A stretch of 64,000 bases of DNA from Oxalobacteraceae bacterium. GTDB lineage: Bacteria > Pseudomonadota > Gammaproteobacteria > Burkholderiales > Burkholderiaceae_D. This document shows positions 8,852 through 19,798 of this stretch, piece by piece (position 1 is the stretch's first letter; every line of letters begins with the position of its first letter). The notes beneath the pieces were generated by a model, which did no database searches, was not told the DNA's origin, and was given only the letters and a program-made list of their open reading frames with translations. The stretch is taken from contig JAIXXN010000002.1 in the NCBI GenBank assembly GCA_027490725.1, forward strand, positions 1 through 64,000, written 5' to 3'. Position numbers and translations under genes: made by a program.

Positions 8852-8869
8852 GATATCACAATCGGTATT
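8852..8869. promoter_or_regulatory. Putative LTTR operator, copy 4 (upstream of the LysR gene)
   Basis: GATATC-N6-GGTATT matches the reverse orientation of the three operon boxes (GATATC-N6-GGTATC) at all but the last position. It lies 9 nt before the LysR start codon, where binding would block rather than activate. Weaker support than the other copies because the promoter spacing is not conserved. Confidence 0.45.
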
Positions 8870-8899
8870 GCAGCAGGCGCGCTACTGACAGTTCGGATA

Positions 8900-9868
8900 T
8901 CACTTACAGGCAGCCGACGGATTCGCAACCGGCCCCTGTGCCGTTTGCGGAATAAAGGGAATGGTGCCATCCGCGTTGTAGCGGAATTCCTCGACTGCGA
9001 CCGAACGGCGGTACTCGCTGCCGCCGGGCAGTTTGGCATTGTGGTAGAAGATGTAGGACTTGCCGTTAAAGTCGATGATCGCCTGGTGGATGGTCTTTAC
9101 CTTGGCATTCTTCGACATGATCACGCCGCGATAGTGCCAGGGACCGGTCGCCGTTGGCCCCGTCATATAGGCGGTCTCCTCGGGGAACTGGCGCGAGTAG
9201 GACAGATAGTAGGTGCCATTGTGCTTGTGCAGATAGGACGCCTCGGTAAACATATCCATACCCACGGTCTGGATCGGGCCATCGAATTCGATCATGTTCG
9301 GTTTCAGCTTGGCGTACTTGAGTACCGTATTCCCCCAGTACAGATAGGCCTGACCGTCATCGTCCTGAAACACCGCCGGGTCGATATCGTCCCAGGCAAT
9401 CGGCGCCTGCAGCGTCATATCGTTGGTGACCAGCGCCGAGCCGCGGGCGTCCACGAACGGGCCTTCCGGACGGTCTGCGACCGCAACACCAATCGCGTGA
9501 CCGGGGATGCTGGCGTGATCCACTGTCGAATAGAAGTAGTATTTGCCGTCACGCTTGGTGATGTCGGCCGCCCACGCGTGCCCCTTGGCCCATTTGAAGG
9601 TGGCCGCCTGCACTGGCGAGCCACGGTCAGTCCAGTTCTTCATATCGCAACTGGTGTACAGACGCCATTCGTTCATCACATAGTCCGGGCTCTTCGGGGT
9701 AGCCTCATCATGACCGACGTACAGATACACGGTGCCGTTTTCCACGTAGGCGGACGGGTCGGCCGTGAACAGTTTCGGGAACAGCGGATTGGCCGCCTGC
9801 GCCGTCGACAGGCCGGCGCTGCTGACAAACAGGGCTGCCAGCGCAAGGGGTTGCAGATATTTTTTCAA
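8900..9868 (-). CDS. Secreted glycoside hydrolase family 43 (arabinofuranosidase or arabinanase)
   Basis: A 322-residue protein with a clear Sec signal peptide (MKKYLQPLALAALFVSSAG, cleavage after AQA). It is a single five-bladed propeller. The three acidic positions of GH43 are recognisable: FTADPSAYVE (general base Asp), DIDPAVFQD (pKa-modulating Asp) and MFTEASYLHK (acid Glu). The start is TTG at 9868, with AGGAG 7 nt upstream and the signal sequence beginning at once. It follows the second permease gene by 31 bp and so belongs to the transporter unit. A periplasmic role in releasing arabinofuranose for the adjacent ABC importer is inferred. Linkage specificity is not predictable. Confidence 0.88.
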   Translation of the reverse strand: MKKYLQPLALAALFVSSAGLSTAQAANPLFPKLFTADPSAYVENGTVYLYVGHDEATPKSPDYVMNEWRLYTSCDMKNWTDRGSPVQAATFKWAKGHAWAADITKRDGKYYFYSTVDHASIPGHAIGVAVADRPEGPFVDARGSALVTNDMTLQAPIAWDDIDPAVFQDDDGQAYLYWGNTVLKYAKLKPNMIEFDGPIQTVGMDMFTEASYLHKHNGTYYLSYSRQFPEETAYMTGPTATGPWHYRGVIMSKNAKVKTIHQAIIDFNGKSYIFYHNAKLPGGSEYRRSVAVEEFRYNADGTIPFIPQTAQGPVANPSAACK

Positions 9869-9899
9869 AGTAGTCTCCTAATAATGAATCGTCTAATTT

Positions 9900-10901
9900 C
9901 TATCGTCGTGCGCCAAGGGTCAGCAAGCGTTGTACCACGCAGAAGATGAACAGCAGCGCGCCGATCACGATCTTGGTCCACCACGAACTGAGCGTGCCGT
10001 CAAAGGCAATCAGGGTCTGGATGGTGCCCAGCACCAGAACGCCCGAGAGCGCCCCTGCCACGTAGCCGTAACCACCACTGAGCAGCGTGCCGCCGATGAC
10101 CACCGCAGCAATTGCATCGAGCTCGGTGCCCTGGGCATGCAGGCCATAACCGGACAGCATGTAGAACGAGAACAGCAGGCCGGACAGCGCCGCGCAGAAG
10201 CCGCTGATAGCGTAGATCAGCACCTTGGTGCGGGCCACCCGTAAGCCCATCATCTGCGCCGACTGCTCGTTACCACCCACCGCATAGATGGCCCGTCCGA
10301 ACGGCGTGCAGTGTGCAACGTAGATGGCAGCGGCCAGCGTCAGCAAGGCGATCAGCGCCGAGGGTGACAGATAGCCCTCCAGCACCGGTAACTGCGCTTG
10401 CGACATGCTGACAAACAGCGGCTGGTCGATGGTGATCGAGTTAATGCTAATCAGATAGCACAGCCCGCGCGCCAGAAACATGCCGGCCAGCGTCACGATG
10501 AAGGGCTGCAGCTTGAAGTAATGAATCAGCGCACCCATGGCAGCACCGAAGCCGGCACCAACCAGCAGCACCACGCCGATGGCCAGCAGCGGCGGCCAGT
10601 GCCAGACCTGCAGCATCCATGCGGCCAGCATGGTGCTCAGCGCTAGCACCGAGCCTACCGACAGGTCGATGCCGCCAGAGATAATCACGAAGCTCATCCC
10701 CACCGCGATCACCAGCAGGAAGGCGTTATCGATCAGCAGATTCAATAGCACCTGCAGGGACAGGAAGCCGGGATAGGCGGCGCCACCGGCACCCAGCAAA
10801 ACGATCAGCAGGCCGAGCGTGGCCAGCGAAGTGAAATACGGCGAAGCCATTGAGGCGCGTGCGCGCGCAGTCAAGCTACTCATGCTACTCATGCTACTCA
10901 T
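9900..10901 (-). CDS. Sugar ABC transporter permease (YjfF-like)
   Basis: A 333-residue inner-membrane permease of the BPD_transp_2 (RbsC-like) family with 8-10 hydrophobic segments and the motif IISGGIDLSVGSVLAL. Sequence and gene order match YjfF of the ytfQRT-yjfF galactofuranose/arabinofuranose importer. The start overlaps the YtfT-like stop in an ATGA. The first nine codons are three exact copies of ATGAGTAGC, so there are three in-frame ATG codons 9 nt apart (10901, 10892, 10883). The conserved protein begins only after SLTARAR, so the repeat is an expendable leader. Pairs with the other permease. Confidence 0.92.
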   Translation of the reverse strand: MSSMSSMSSLTARARASMASPYFTSLATLGLLIVLLGAGGAAYPGFLSLQVLLNLLIDNAFLLVIAVGMSFVIISGGIDLSVGSVLALSTMLAAWMLQVWHWPPLLAIGVVLLVGAGFGAAMGALIHYFKLQPFIVTLAGMFLARGLCYLISINSITIDQPLFVSMSQAQLPVLEGYLSPSALIALLTLAAAIYVAHCTPFGRAIYAVGGNEQSAQMMGLRVARTKVLIYAISGFCAALSGLLFSFYMLSGYGLHAQGTELDAIAAVVIGGTLLSGGYGYVAGALSGVLVLGTIQTLIAFDGTLSSWWTKIVIGALLFIFCVVQRLLTLGARR

Positions 10902-12010
10902 GCTGCATCACCTTGTACCCGGACGCGCAGTGCGCGCCACATCGTTTTGAACTCTGCCGACTGCGACAGGCAGACCAGGAACACCACCACCGACTTGACC
11001 ACCATATTGATCTCCGGCGGCAGGCCGAGCGAATAGATGGTGTAGGTCAGCGTCTGGATGATCAAGGCGCCGATCACGCTGCCAAACAGGCTGAATTTGC
11101 CGCCCGCGAGCGAGGTTCCACCCAGCGTTACTGCCAGAATTGCATCCAGTTCCAGCAGCAGCCCGGCGTTATTCGCGTCGGCACTCTTGATATTGGCACT
11201 GATAATCAGACCGGCCAGACCGGCGCAGGCACTGCAGAAAACGTACACGAAGAAAATCAGCAGCGCCGTGCGCAAGCCGGCGAGGCGCGCCGCAACCGGA
11301 TTGATGCCGACCGTCTGGATGAACAGGCCGAGCGCGGTTTTCCGCATCAGCAGCGCGGTCAGCACGAACACGGCGGCCACCAGATACAGGGAAAACGGCA
11401 GACCGAATAGATAGCCACTACCGAGGAAGAAGAAAGGCTGGTAGTAGACGGTCACGATCTGGCCGTCCGTGAACAGCTGCGCCAGTCCGCGCCCCGCCAC
11501 CATCAGAATCAGCGTAGCGACGATGGGCTGCAAGCCCAGCCCCGCCACTAGCAAGCCATTCCACGCGCCGCACAGTAGCGCTGCGCCCATGGCGGCGCAC
11601 AGCGCCCACAGCATCGGCGTATTCGCGACATAGGATGGCACGCCATCCTGCATCACCATGGTGCCACCGATCAGCATGGACGCCACCGTGGCGCTGATCG
11701 CCACCACCGCCCCCACCGAAATATCGATGCCGCGCGTGGCAATCACCAGCGTCATGCCCAGCGCCGCCAGTATCAGTGGTGCGGCGCGGTTGAGGATATC
11801 AATCAGACTGCCATACAGATGACCGTCCTTGACTTCCAGATGGAAGAAGCCTGGCACCAGCAGCAGGTCAAGCAGCAGCAGTATCGCCAGCGCCGCCAGC
11901 GGGCGGAACAAAGGATGCTGCAAAGGCGCGTACAAATAAGCGTACAAATTCATGGAGCGACTCATATGGTTCGGGGTAGCACTGCCCCCCTTGATGGACA
12001 GGCTAGACAT
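10898..12010 (-). CDS. Sugar ABC transporter permease (YtfT-like)
   Basis: A 370-residue RbsC-family permease containing ATRGIDISVGAVVAIS, the signature loop of this family, and about ten transmembrane segments. ATG 12010 (MSSLSIKGG) is preferred over the ATG at 12028 because GGGAGAAG lies 4-11 nt before it. It overlaps the ATPase stop by 8 bp in another frame, which indicates coupling. With the YjfF-like protein it forms the membrane channel of a furanose importer. In E. coli the homologous system takes up galactofuranose and also binds L-arabinofuranose. Given the surrounding enzymes, L-arabinofuranose is the likely cargo here (inference). Confidence 0.92.
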   Translation of the reverse strand: MSSLSIKGGSATPNHMSRSMNLYAYLYAPLQHPLFRPLAALAILLLLDLLLVPGFFHLEVKDGHLYGSLIDILNRAAPLILAALGMTLVIATRGIDISVGAVVAISATVASMLIGGTMVMQDGVPSYVANTPMLWALCAAMGAALLCGAWNGLLVAGLGLQPIVATLILMVAGRGLAQLFTDGQIVTVYYQPFFFLGSGYLFGLPFSLYLVAAVFVLTALLMRKTALGLFIQTVGINPVAARLAGLRTALLIFFVYVFCSACAGLAGLIISANIKSADANNAGLLLELDAILAVTLGGTSLAGGKFSLFGSVIGALIIQTLTYTIYSLGLPPEINMVVKSVVVFLVCLSQSAEFKTMWRALRVRVQGDAA

Positions 12011-13559
12011 GCGCTTCTCCCGCCGCAATCACCTGTAGCACCGAGCTTTCATCGAGCGCATTACGGGGATATTCACCGGCAGTTTTACGATCGCGCATCA
12101 CCACGATACGGTCGCTCACGCGCAGCACTTCCGCGAGTTCGGAAGAGATGAACAGAATCGACATGCCTTGGCGGCACAGCGTGGCGACGTAATCCATGAT
12201 CTCCTGCTTGGCGCGGACGTCAATGCCCCGGGTAGGTTCGTCGAGTATCATCATTTGCGGCTGGGTTACCAGCCAGCGTGCCAGCAGTACCTTCTGCTGG
12301 TTGCCACCGGAGAGTGAGCCGATCGGGGTTTCGATGCTGGCGGTCTTGATGCCGAGCGCCTTGACATACTCGTGCGCCAGTTCCTGCTGGCGTTTCAGCG
12401 GGATCGCCCGCAGGATGCCCATGCGCGCCTGCAGCGCCAGCATCATATTTTCGCGCACTGACAGGTCGAGCACCGCACCTTCATGCTTGCGGTCTTCCGA
12501 GCAGAAGCCGATGCCCGCAGCAATGGCGTCACGCGGGCTAGCAAACTGGCGCCGCGCACCGTCTACCGTAATGCTGCCACTATCGGCCTTGTCGGCACCG
12601 AACAGCAGACGTGCCAGTTCGGTACGCCCGGCGCCCAGCAGACCGGCCAGCCCTAGCAGCTCGCCCTTGCGTACTTCGATATCGATCGGGGTGAGCGAAC
12701 CGCGCCGCCCCAGTCCCAGGGCTCGCAGGAAGGCGGGCAGTTTTCCCGCCTCCGGTTGGGTAGACGCGCGTAGCGCGCTCGGCGGAGTTTGCGGATGGCT
12801 TTCGGCGCCAGCCGCTGCCCCCACCATCCTGTTTACCAGCTCGATACGCGATAACTCGCTACAGGCATACTCGCCTTCGCGCTCGCCGTTACGCATCACC
12901 GTGATGCGATCCGAGATCGCATAGGTCTGGTCGAGGAAGTGGGTCACAAACAGAATCGCCATACCCTGCTGGCGCAGATCGCGCAGCACGGCAAACAGCA
13001 GGTCGACTTCTTTTTCATCCAGGCTGGAAGTAGGCTCGTCGAGTATCAGCACCTTGGCGGAACCGAGCAGCGCGCGCGAAATCGCCACCATCTGCTGCAC
13101 CGCCAGCGGGTAGCTGGCCAGCGGGCGCGTGACGTCGATGCGTACCTGCAGGCGTTCCAGTAGCAGCGTCGCCTGTGCCGTCATGCTGGCCCAGTCGATT
13201 CGCCCGGCCTTGTGCGGATAACGTCCGATAAAGATATTCTCGGCCACCGACAGGTTCGGGCAGAGATTGACTTCCTGATAGACAGTGCTGATACCGAGCT
13301 TCTGCGCAGCCAGCGTGGAGCTTGGCCGGATCGCCCGGCCTTCCAGCAGAATCTGCCCCTGATCCGGCACATACACGCCAGTCAGCACCTTGATCAGGGT
13401 CGATTTTCCGGCGCCGTTCTGGCCCATCAGCGTATGAACTTCGCCGGGATACAGCTTGAGCGAGACTGCGTTCAGAGCCTGCACCCCCGTAAACGCTTTA
13501 CTGATGCCGCGCAGCTCCAGCACCGGCGCTAGCGCTGGCGCAGAATTGAATGTGCTCAT
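12003..13559 (-). CDS. Sugar ABC transporter ATP-binding protein (YtfR-like, two NBDs)
   Basis: A 518-residue protein with two tandem nucleotide-binding domains. The first has Walker A GQNGAGKSTLIKVL, then YPLAVQQMVAISRAL (signature region) and LILDEPTSSLD (Walker B). The second has the degenerate Walker A GLLGAGRTELARLL, the signature LSGGNQQKVLLARWL and MILDEPTRGID. This asymmetry is normal for RbsA/MglA/YtfR. It starts 4 nt after the binding-protein stop with no evident Shine-Dalgarno sequence, implying coupled translation. It energises uptake by the two permeases downstream. Confidence 0.95.
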   Translation of the reverse strand: MSTFNSAPALAPVLELRGISKAFTGVQALNAVSLKLYPGEVHTLMGQNGAGKSTLIKVLTGVYVPDQGQILLEGRAIRPSSTLAAQKLGISTVYQEVNLCPNLSVAENIFIGRYPHKAGRIDWASMTAQATLLLERLQVRIDVTRPLASYPLAVQQMVAISRALLGSAKVLILDEPTSSLDEKEVDLLFAVLRDLRQQGMAILFVTHFLDQTYAISDRITVMRNGEREGEYACSELSRIELVNRMVGAAAGAESHPQTPPSALRASTQPEAGKLPAFLRALGLGRRGSLTPIDIEVRKGELLGLAGLLGAGRTELARLLFGADKADSGSITVDGARRQFASPRDAIAAGIGFCSEDRKHEGAVLDLSVRENMMLALQARMGILRAIPLKRQQELAHEYVKALGIKTASIETPIGSLSGGNQQKVLLARWLVTQPQMMILDEPTRGIDVRAKQEIMDYVATLCRQGMSILFISSELAEVLRVSDRIVVMRDRKTAGEYPRNALDESSVLQVIAAGEAHV

Positions 13560-13563
13560 GGTG

Positions 13564-14550
13564 TCAGTATTTGCGGTTCGGGAATTCTTTGGCGGCGACT
13601 TCGGCCGGGAAGACCGCTTCCACCGTCGTGATACGGCGCGGTACCGGCTTACCGGCCACGATATCGCGCGCCAGTTGCATCAGCTGCGGGCCAAGCAGCG
13701 GACTGCATTCCACCGTGACGTTGAGCTTACCGGCGATCATGGCTTCAAAAGCGCCCTTCACCCCGTCGATCGAGATCACCACGATATCCTTGCCCGGTTT
13801 CAGCCCTGCCTCTTCGATTGCCTGAATCGCGCCGATCGCCATGTCGTCGTTGTGCGCATACAGCACGTTGATTTTTTTTCCCTCGGCTTTCAGGAAGGCT
13901 TCCATCACTTCCTTACCCTTGGCGCGCGTGAAGTCGCCGGTCTGCGAGCGGATCACCTTCAGCCTGGCATTCCCGGCGATGACTTCCTCGAAGCCCTTCT
14001 TGCGGTCCAGCGCCGGTGCCGAACCAACGGTACCTTGCAATTCCACGATGTTGAGCGTGGCATTCGGCGTTTTGGCAGCACGCTCGAGCAACCAGCGCCC
14101 AGCGCGCCGGCCTTCTTCAACGAAGTCGGAGCCGATGAAGCTCACGTAGAGCGAGGGATCGCTGACATTGACGGCACGGTCAGTCAGCACCACAGGAATC
14201 TTGGCAGCCTTCGCTTCGCGCAACACGGTATCCCAGCCCGATTCCACCACCGGCGAGAAAGCGATCAGGTCAACGCGCTGGGCGATGAAGGAACGAATCG
14301 CCTTGACCTGGTTTTCCTGCTTCTGCTGGGCGTCAGCAAATTTCAGGGTGACGCCGTCTTTTCTGGCGGCGTCCTTGATCGAGACGGTATTGGCGGTGCG
14401 CCATTCGCTCTCGGCGCCGACCTGCGAGAAGCCGATCACCAGCGGTTTGGCGGCGAAGGCCGCAGGACTTGCACCGATCGCGGCCAGGCCGGCGCTCAGA
14501 ACAAGGGACAGACTGGCTGCTGCCAGCAGGGTTCTGCGATTGCATTGCAT
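13564..14550 (-). CDS. Sugar ABC transporter periplasmic binding protein (YtfQ-like)
   Basis: A 328-residue type I periplasmic binding protein with a Sec/Tat-like signal (QCNRRTLLAAASLSLVLSAG, cleavage after AFA). VIGFSQVGAESEWRTANT is the recognisable opening of YtfQ-type galactofuranose/arabinofuranose-binding proteins and differs from AraF or RbsB. ATG 14550 has GGAG 8-11 nt upstream. It is the first gene of the transporter unit and is preceded by the conserved box-plus-promoter module at 14595-14659. In Shewanella-type arabinose systems an equivalent four-gene transporter serves L-arabinose. The cargo here is probably L-arabinofuranose from periplasmic hydrolysis. Confidence 0.93.
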   Translation of the reverse strand: MQCNRRTLLAAASLSLVLSAGLAAIGASPAAFAAKPLVIGFSQVGAESEWRTANTVSIKDAARKDGVTLKFADAQQKQENQVKAIRSFIAQRVDLIAFSPVVESGWDTVLREAKAAKIPVVLTDRAVNVSDPSLYVSFIGSDFVEEGRRAGRWLLERAAKTPNATLNIVELQGTVGSAPALDRKKGFEEVIAGNARLKVIRSQTGDFTRAKGKEVMEAFLKAEGKKINVLYAHNDDMAIGAIQAIEEAGLKPGKDIVVISIDGVKGAFEAMIAGKLNVTVECSPLLGPQLMQLARDIVAGKPVPRRITTVEAVFPAEVAAKEFPNRKY

Positions 14551-14594
14551 AGCAAAGTCTCCAGATAGTTTTTTATGGTTCTTCTGGCACCCAT

Positions 14595-14659
14595 ACTATG
14601 AGAAACACAAATATCTATCCAATCACATTTTAGGATACTTCGATACCAAAACAGATATC
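14595..14659 (-). promoter_or_regulatory. Putative LTTR box and promoter of the ABC transporter operon (copy 1)
   Basis: On the minus strand, in order: the palindrome GATATC-N6-GGTATC (14659-14642), 19 nt, -35 TTGGAT (14622-14617), 16 nt, -10 CATAGT (14600-14595). A start of transcription near 14588 would give a leader of about 38 nt before ytfQ and place the palindrome centre near -62, the usual recognition site of an activating LTTR. The palindrome overlaps the stop codon of the upstream GH127 gene. Spacing is identical to the modules at 28684 and 35944. Confidence 0.7.
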
Positions 14660-17084
14660 AGCGCAGCAGTCGTACCCCATACAAACCACCCGCCAGCGAC
14701 CCTGCGCGCGCCTCGAAGCGCAGGGTCAGGTGCTGGCCCGTCAGCCACTCTGCCGGAATCTCGTAATCGGTGCTGTAGAACGCTGGCTGCATGGCCGTCG
14801 CGCCGCCATCCAGCGTCACTTCCGCCAGCAAACGGCCATTGATGCGGATATCGAAGCGCCGACCAGCATCCTGGCGCGCATAGGTCAGTCGCAGAGTACG
14901 CGCTTCCTGTTTCGCATCCTTCAGCACATAGCTGAACCAGCCCGTCGCATGGCGCCAGTGGCGTCCCTGATTCAGACCGGCATCCGCCCCCTCGCCACGG
15001 AAAGCATGATCGGACTCCGGCTGCTGTTCGCCCGGCGCCACCTGATCGATGGTGCGCGCATCCAGCGCCAGCCGCGCCGCCTCGTTCTGGCCGGCCTGTG
15101 CCTGCAAGACAGCCAGATTCGCCGGGGTGGCGTACTGCCAGTACATCATGTAACGAGCGTCATGCAGGCGGAAAAACGGGATAAACTCCGGATCGCCGCC
15201 CGCCCCGCCCTGCACCAGACCGGGTGCAGTAAAGGTCAGCGGCCGCCCCGCGACGGGACGGAAGCGCTGCATAAAGTCTTTGGTATCGCTCACCAGCATC
15301 GGCGCCGCCTCCAGCGGACAGACCGGTCCCTGCGCCACATGCCCCATGCGCGAATCATCGGCAAGGAAATTCAGCTGCTCGTTGGCGTAAGGCCGGGTTT
15401 TGGCGGCCAGTACCACCGGGCCGTGTAGCACCGCATAGTAGTTGGACTTATCGGGCATCTGCTCGAGACGCGTCGTCATCGGCAGACGTATTTCCACCTG
15501 ATCGCCATCGCGCCACTGGCGCGACAGGCTGACGTAATGCTTGGCGTCGATCCGGACAGCGACCGGTTTGCCGTTGACGCGCAGCGCCAGTGCGCCGGCC
15601 GCCACCCATGCCGGATAACGCACCCGCAGCGTGAACTTCGCCGTGCCGCCGATGCGCAGTGTAGTGCGCCCCTCATCCGGAAAAGCGCCGGACTGGGTGA
15701 TGCTCACGCCTTTCTGGCGCCATAGCAGTGTGGACGGGATAAACAGATTGACGTACAGGCTGTCGCCGCGATGGGCGTAAATGAATTCGCCGTACTTGGC
15801 GTGGCTCTCGATGCCGGAACCGACACAGCACCACATGCCTTTATCCGCCTGCGAATACACGCGGTAGTGATTCGGGCGCATCGGCGTGAAGTACACAAAA
15901 CCGCCGCTCTCCGGTCGCTGCGAGGACAATATATGGTTGTACAGCGCGCGCTCGTAGTAATCAGCATAGCTGGCGCGGCCATCGCGCTGGAACAGCAAGC
16001 CGGTGAGCTTGAGCATATTGTAGGTATTGCAGGTCTCCGGCCCTTCCACCTCGTTGATCATCGGTGAGAAATCCTGATCGGCGTGGAAGTGCTCTTTGAC
16101 GCTATTCCCGCCTATGGCGACGGTGCGATGGTCATGCACGGTTTGCCAGAAGAAGCGTGCGGCACGTTGCCAGTCCTCGCGCCCCGTCATTTCGCCGATG
16201 CGCTGGAAGCCGATGACCTTGGGAATCTGCGTGTTGGCATGCAGACCAGTGAGCTGGTCGCGCCCCTGAGCCAGCGGCTGCACCAGCGACGGCTGCGAAA
16301 AACGCACTGCCAGATCGAGATATTTGCGCTCGCCGGTGATCTGCGCAACATCGGCCAGCACTTCGTTCATGCCGCCGTGCTCACTGCGCAGCATGGCCTG
16401 CATCTGCGCTTCGCTCAGATGGCTGGTCAGCTCCAGCGCCCAGTCGGATAAGGCAATCAGCATGTCGCGCGCATCGCTATTGCCGCCATACTGGTAGGCG
16501 TCACGCAGACCGGCATAGACCTTGTGCAGGTTATACCAGGGTACCCATTTGCCGTTGACGGAAAAATTATCGGCGTGTAGTTCGCCGCGTGCAATGCCCT
16601 GCCATGCACTGCTGCCTTCCGGGATACCACCGATATAGCCATTGCCGTTCTGCTGCTGGCAGCGTTTGAGTTCGGCCACAAAATAGTTCAGGCGACGCAG
16701 CACTTCCGCATCGCCGGTCGAAGCAAACATCAGCGCCAGCGCCGACAGGTAATGGCCACCAAGGTGGCCATCGAGCCCGCTCGACTCCCAGTTGCCATAA
16801 CCGGGCTGCTTGGATGGAAGACCCGCCTCACGCAGGAATGGTGCTAGCAGCCGGTCCGGCTCCATCTCCAGCATATAGCGTAAATCGGTACGCTGGGCGT
16901 CCAGAAACGGACTCTCGCCCAGCCGCACATCGGCCAGCGGGAACAGCCGGATCGGCTGCTCCAGCGCTGCTGCAGCGGTAGCGGTGGTAGCGGCGGCAGC
17001 CATGCTTGGCATCAGCGCTAGCAGGGGCAACAGCATCAGGGGCAAACACAGCACCTGCTCCAGACGGCGCGCCAACTGCTTCAT
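14658..17084 (-). CDS. Beta-L-arabinofuranosidase, GH127/GH146 (DUF1680)
   Basis: An 808-residue protein with an N-terminal signal peptide (hydrophobic stretch of about 15 residues ending in MAAAA) and an (alpha/alpha)6 barrel. Family landmarks are SGLDGHLGGHYLSAL (about residue 100), NGYIGGIPEG, GPETCNTYNMLKLT (about 347) and MWCCVGSGIESHAKYGEF (about 418). The Glu and the Cys pair correspond to the zinc-liganded cysteine-nucleophile centre of GH127/GH146. Long C-terminal beta domains follow. These enzymes remove terminal beta-L-arabinofuranose. It overlaps the preceding GH43 gene in an ATGA and ends unit B. GH146 may be the better subdivision, since plant-wall-type enzymes of this length with signal peptides fall there. 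Confidence 0.88.
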   Translation of the reverse strand: MKQLARRLEQVLCLPLMLLPLLALMPSMAAAATTATAAAALEQPIRLFPLADVRLGESPFLDAQRTDLRYMLEMEPDRLLAPFLREAGLPSKQPGYGNWESSGLDGHLGGHYLSALALMFASTGDAEVLRRLNYFVAELKRCQQQNGNGYIGGIPEGSSAWQGIARGELHADNFSVNGKWVPWYNLHKVYAGLRDAYQYGGNSDARDMLIALSDWALELTSHLSEAQMQAMLRSEHGGMNEVLADVAQITGERKYLDLAVRFSQPSLVQPLAQGRDQLTGLHANTQIPKVIGFQRIGEMTGREDWQRAARFFWQTVHDHRTVAIGGNSVKEHFHADQDFSPMINEVEGPETCNTYNMLKLTGLLFQRDGRASYADYYERALYNHILSSQRPESGGFVYFTPMRPNHYRVYSQADKGMWCCVGSGIESHAKYGEFIYAHRGDSLYVNLFIPSTLLWRQKGVSITQSGAFPDEGRTTLRIGGTAKFTLRVRYPAWVAAGALALRVNGKPVAVRIDAKHYVSLSRQWRDGDQVEIRLPMTTRLEQMPDKSNYYAVLHGPVVLAAKTRPYANEQLNFLADDSRMGHVAQGPVCPLEAAPMLVSDTKDFMQRFRPVAGRPLTFTAPGLVQGGAGGDPEFIPFFRLHDARYMMYWQYATPANLAVLQAQAGQNEAARLALDARTIDQVAPGEQQPESDHAFRGEGADAGLNQGRHWRHATGWFSYVLKDAKQEARTLRLTYARQDAGRRFDIRINGRLLAEVTLDGGATAMQPAFYSTDYEIPAEWLTGQHLTLRFEARAGSLAGGLYGVRLLR

Positions 17085-18139
17085 TTCGGCGCCACTACGC
17101 TGCTCTGGTAACGATCGAGATCCGCCGCATCCACCACCGGCCAGCCTTGCGCATCCCAGCGCATCTCCATGACCTTCAGCTTTTGCAGGAAATTATCCGC
17201 CGTTTCGTAGGCATGCAGGACCAGATAGTCCTTGCCGTCGAAGCTGTAGGCACTGTTGTGCCCCAGCCCGCGCCATGCCGCGTTACCGCGTATCAGGGTG
17301 CTGCCGCCGCCTTGTTGCATGTCGATGCCATCTTTGTCGAGATATGGTCCGGTGACACTGCGCGAACGGCCGACGGCAAGGTAATAGGTACTATCGCCCT
17401 TGCGGCAGCAATAACCGAACGATACGAACAGATAGTAGTAATCGCCTTTGCGGAAGATGAACGGGGCTTCGATATCGTCCTTGCCGGCAGCCTGCGTTGC
17501 CGCGCCGGGCACTGCGGAACGGCTGGCAATGGCATGCCATTCCTGCGGCTCGGCTAGGGCGGTTCTGTCCTGATTGAGCTTGACCAGCTTCAAGCCACTC
17601 CAGAAGGAACCGAACGCCATCCACGCTGCGCCCTGGCCATCTTCGACGATATTCGGGTCGATGGCATTCCAGTTATCGCGCAGCGGCACCGACTGCAGTA
17701 CCAGCCCGCGATCCACCCAGCGATAGTCCGGTGAACCGGGGTTGAGTGTCTTATTCACCGTCACACCGATACCGGACGTGTTCTTGCCGAAGCCGGAGAC
17801 GGAGTAATACAGGTAGTACAGCCCCTTGTGAAAGTGCACATCGGGTGCCCAGACATGGCCATCAAAGGTGGGCGCAACACTGCGCGCCCACTCCGGTTGC
17901 TGCGTGAAGACCTGCCCTTCCGGGGTCCAGTCGCGCATGTTTTTCGAACTGTAGAAGGTGATCCCCGGCCCGGTACTGAACAGGTACCAGGTATCGCCCT
18001 CTTTGGTCATCACCGGGTCATGCACGCTGACCTGTGTGGCACTGCAGGCCAGCATGGTGCTCAGACCCAGTGCGAGCACGCCCAGTTTGGCTATCGCCTG
18101 TGCTCTGGCCAGCAAGGCGGTCTTGATTTCTTTGATCAT
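17081..18139 (-). CDS. GH43 arabinan endo-1,5-alpha-L-arabinosidase, lipoprotein
   Basis: A 352-residue lipoprotein. The lipobox LSTMLAC lies about 30 residues in, after a basic and hydrophobic leader, so the mature protein is membrane anchored. The propeller carries SVHDPVMTKEGDTWYLFSTG (base Asp), AIDPNIVED (second Asp) and DIEAPFIF (acid Glu). WAPDVHFHKGLYYLYYSVS and LGHNSAY are typical of arabinanases. The start is ATG 18139 with AGGGAAACAAG just upstream. The 25 extra codons further upstream lack a signal and are rejected. It lies 17 bp after another GH43 gene and overlaps the GH127 gene, so all three are made together. Expected role: internal cleavage of alpha-1,5-arabinan at the cell envelope. 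Confidence 0.9.
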   Translation of the reverse strand: MIKEIKTALLARAQAIAKLGVLALGLSTMLACSATQVSVHDPVMTKEGDTWYLFSTGPGITFYSSKNMRDWTPEGQVFTQQPEWARSVAPTFDGHVWAPDVHFHKGLYYLYYSVSGFGKNTSGIGVTVNKTLNPGSPDYRWVDRGLVLQSVPLRDNWNAIDPNIVEDGQGAAWMAFGSFWSGLKLVKLNQDRTALAEPQEWHAIASRSAVPGAATQAAGKDDIEAPFIFRKGDYYYLFVSFGYCCRKGDSTYYLAVGRSRSVTGPYLDKDGIDMQQGGGSTLIRGNAAWRGLGHNSAYSFDGKDYLVLHAYETADNFLQKLKVMEMRWDAQGWPVVDAADLDRYQSSVVAPK

Positions 18140-18156
18140 CTTGTTTCCCTGACTTT

Positions 18157-19794
<1,638 letters not shown>

Positions 19795-19798
19795 CGCA

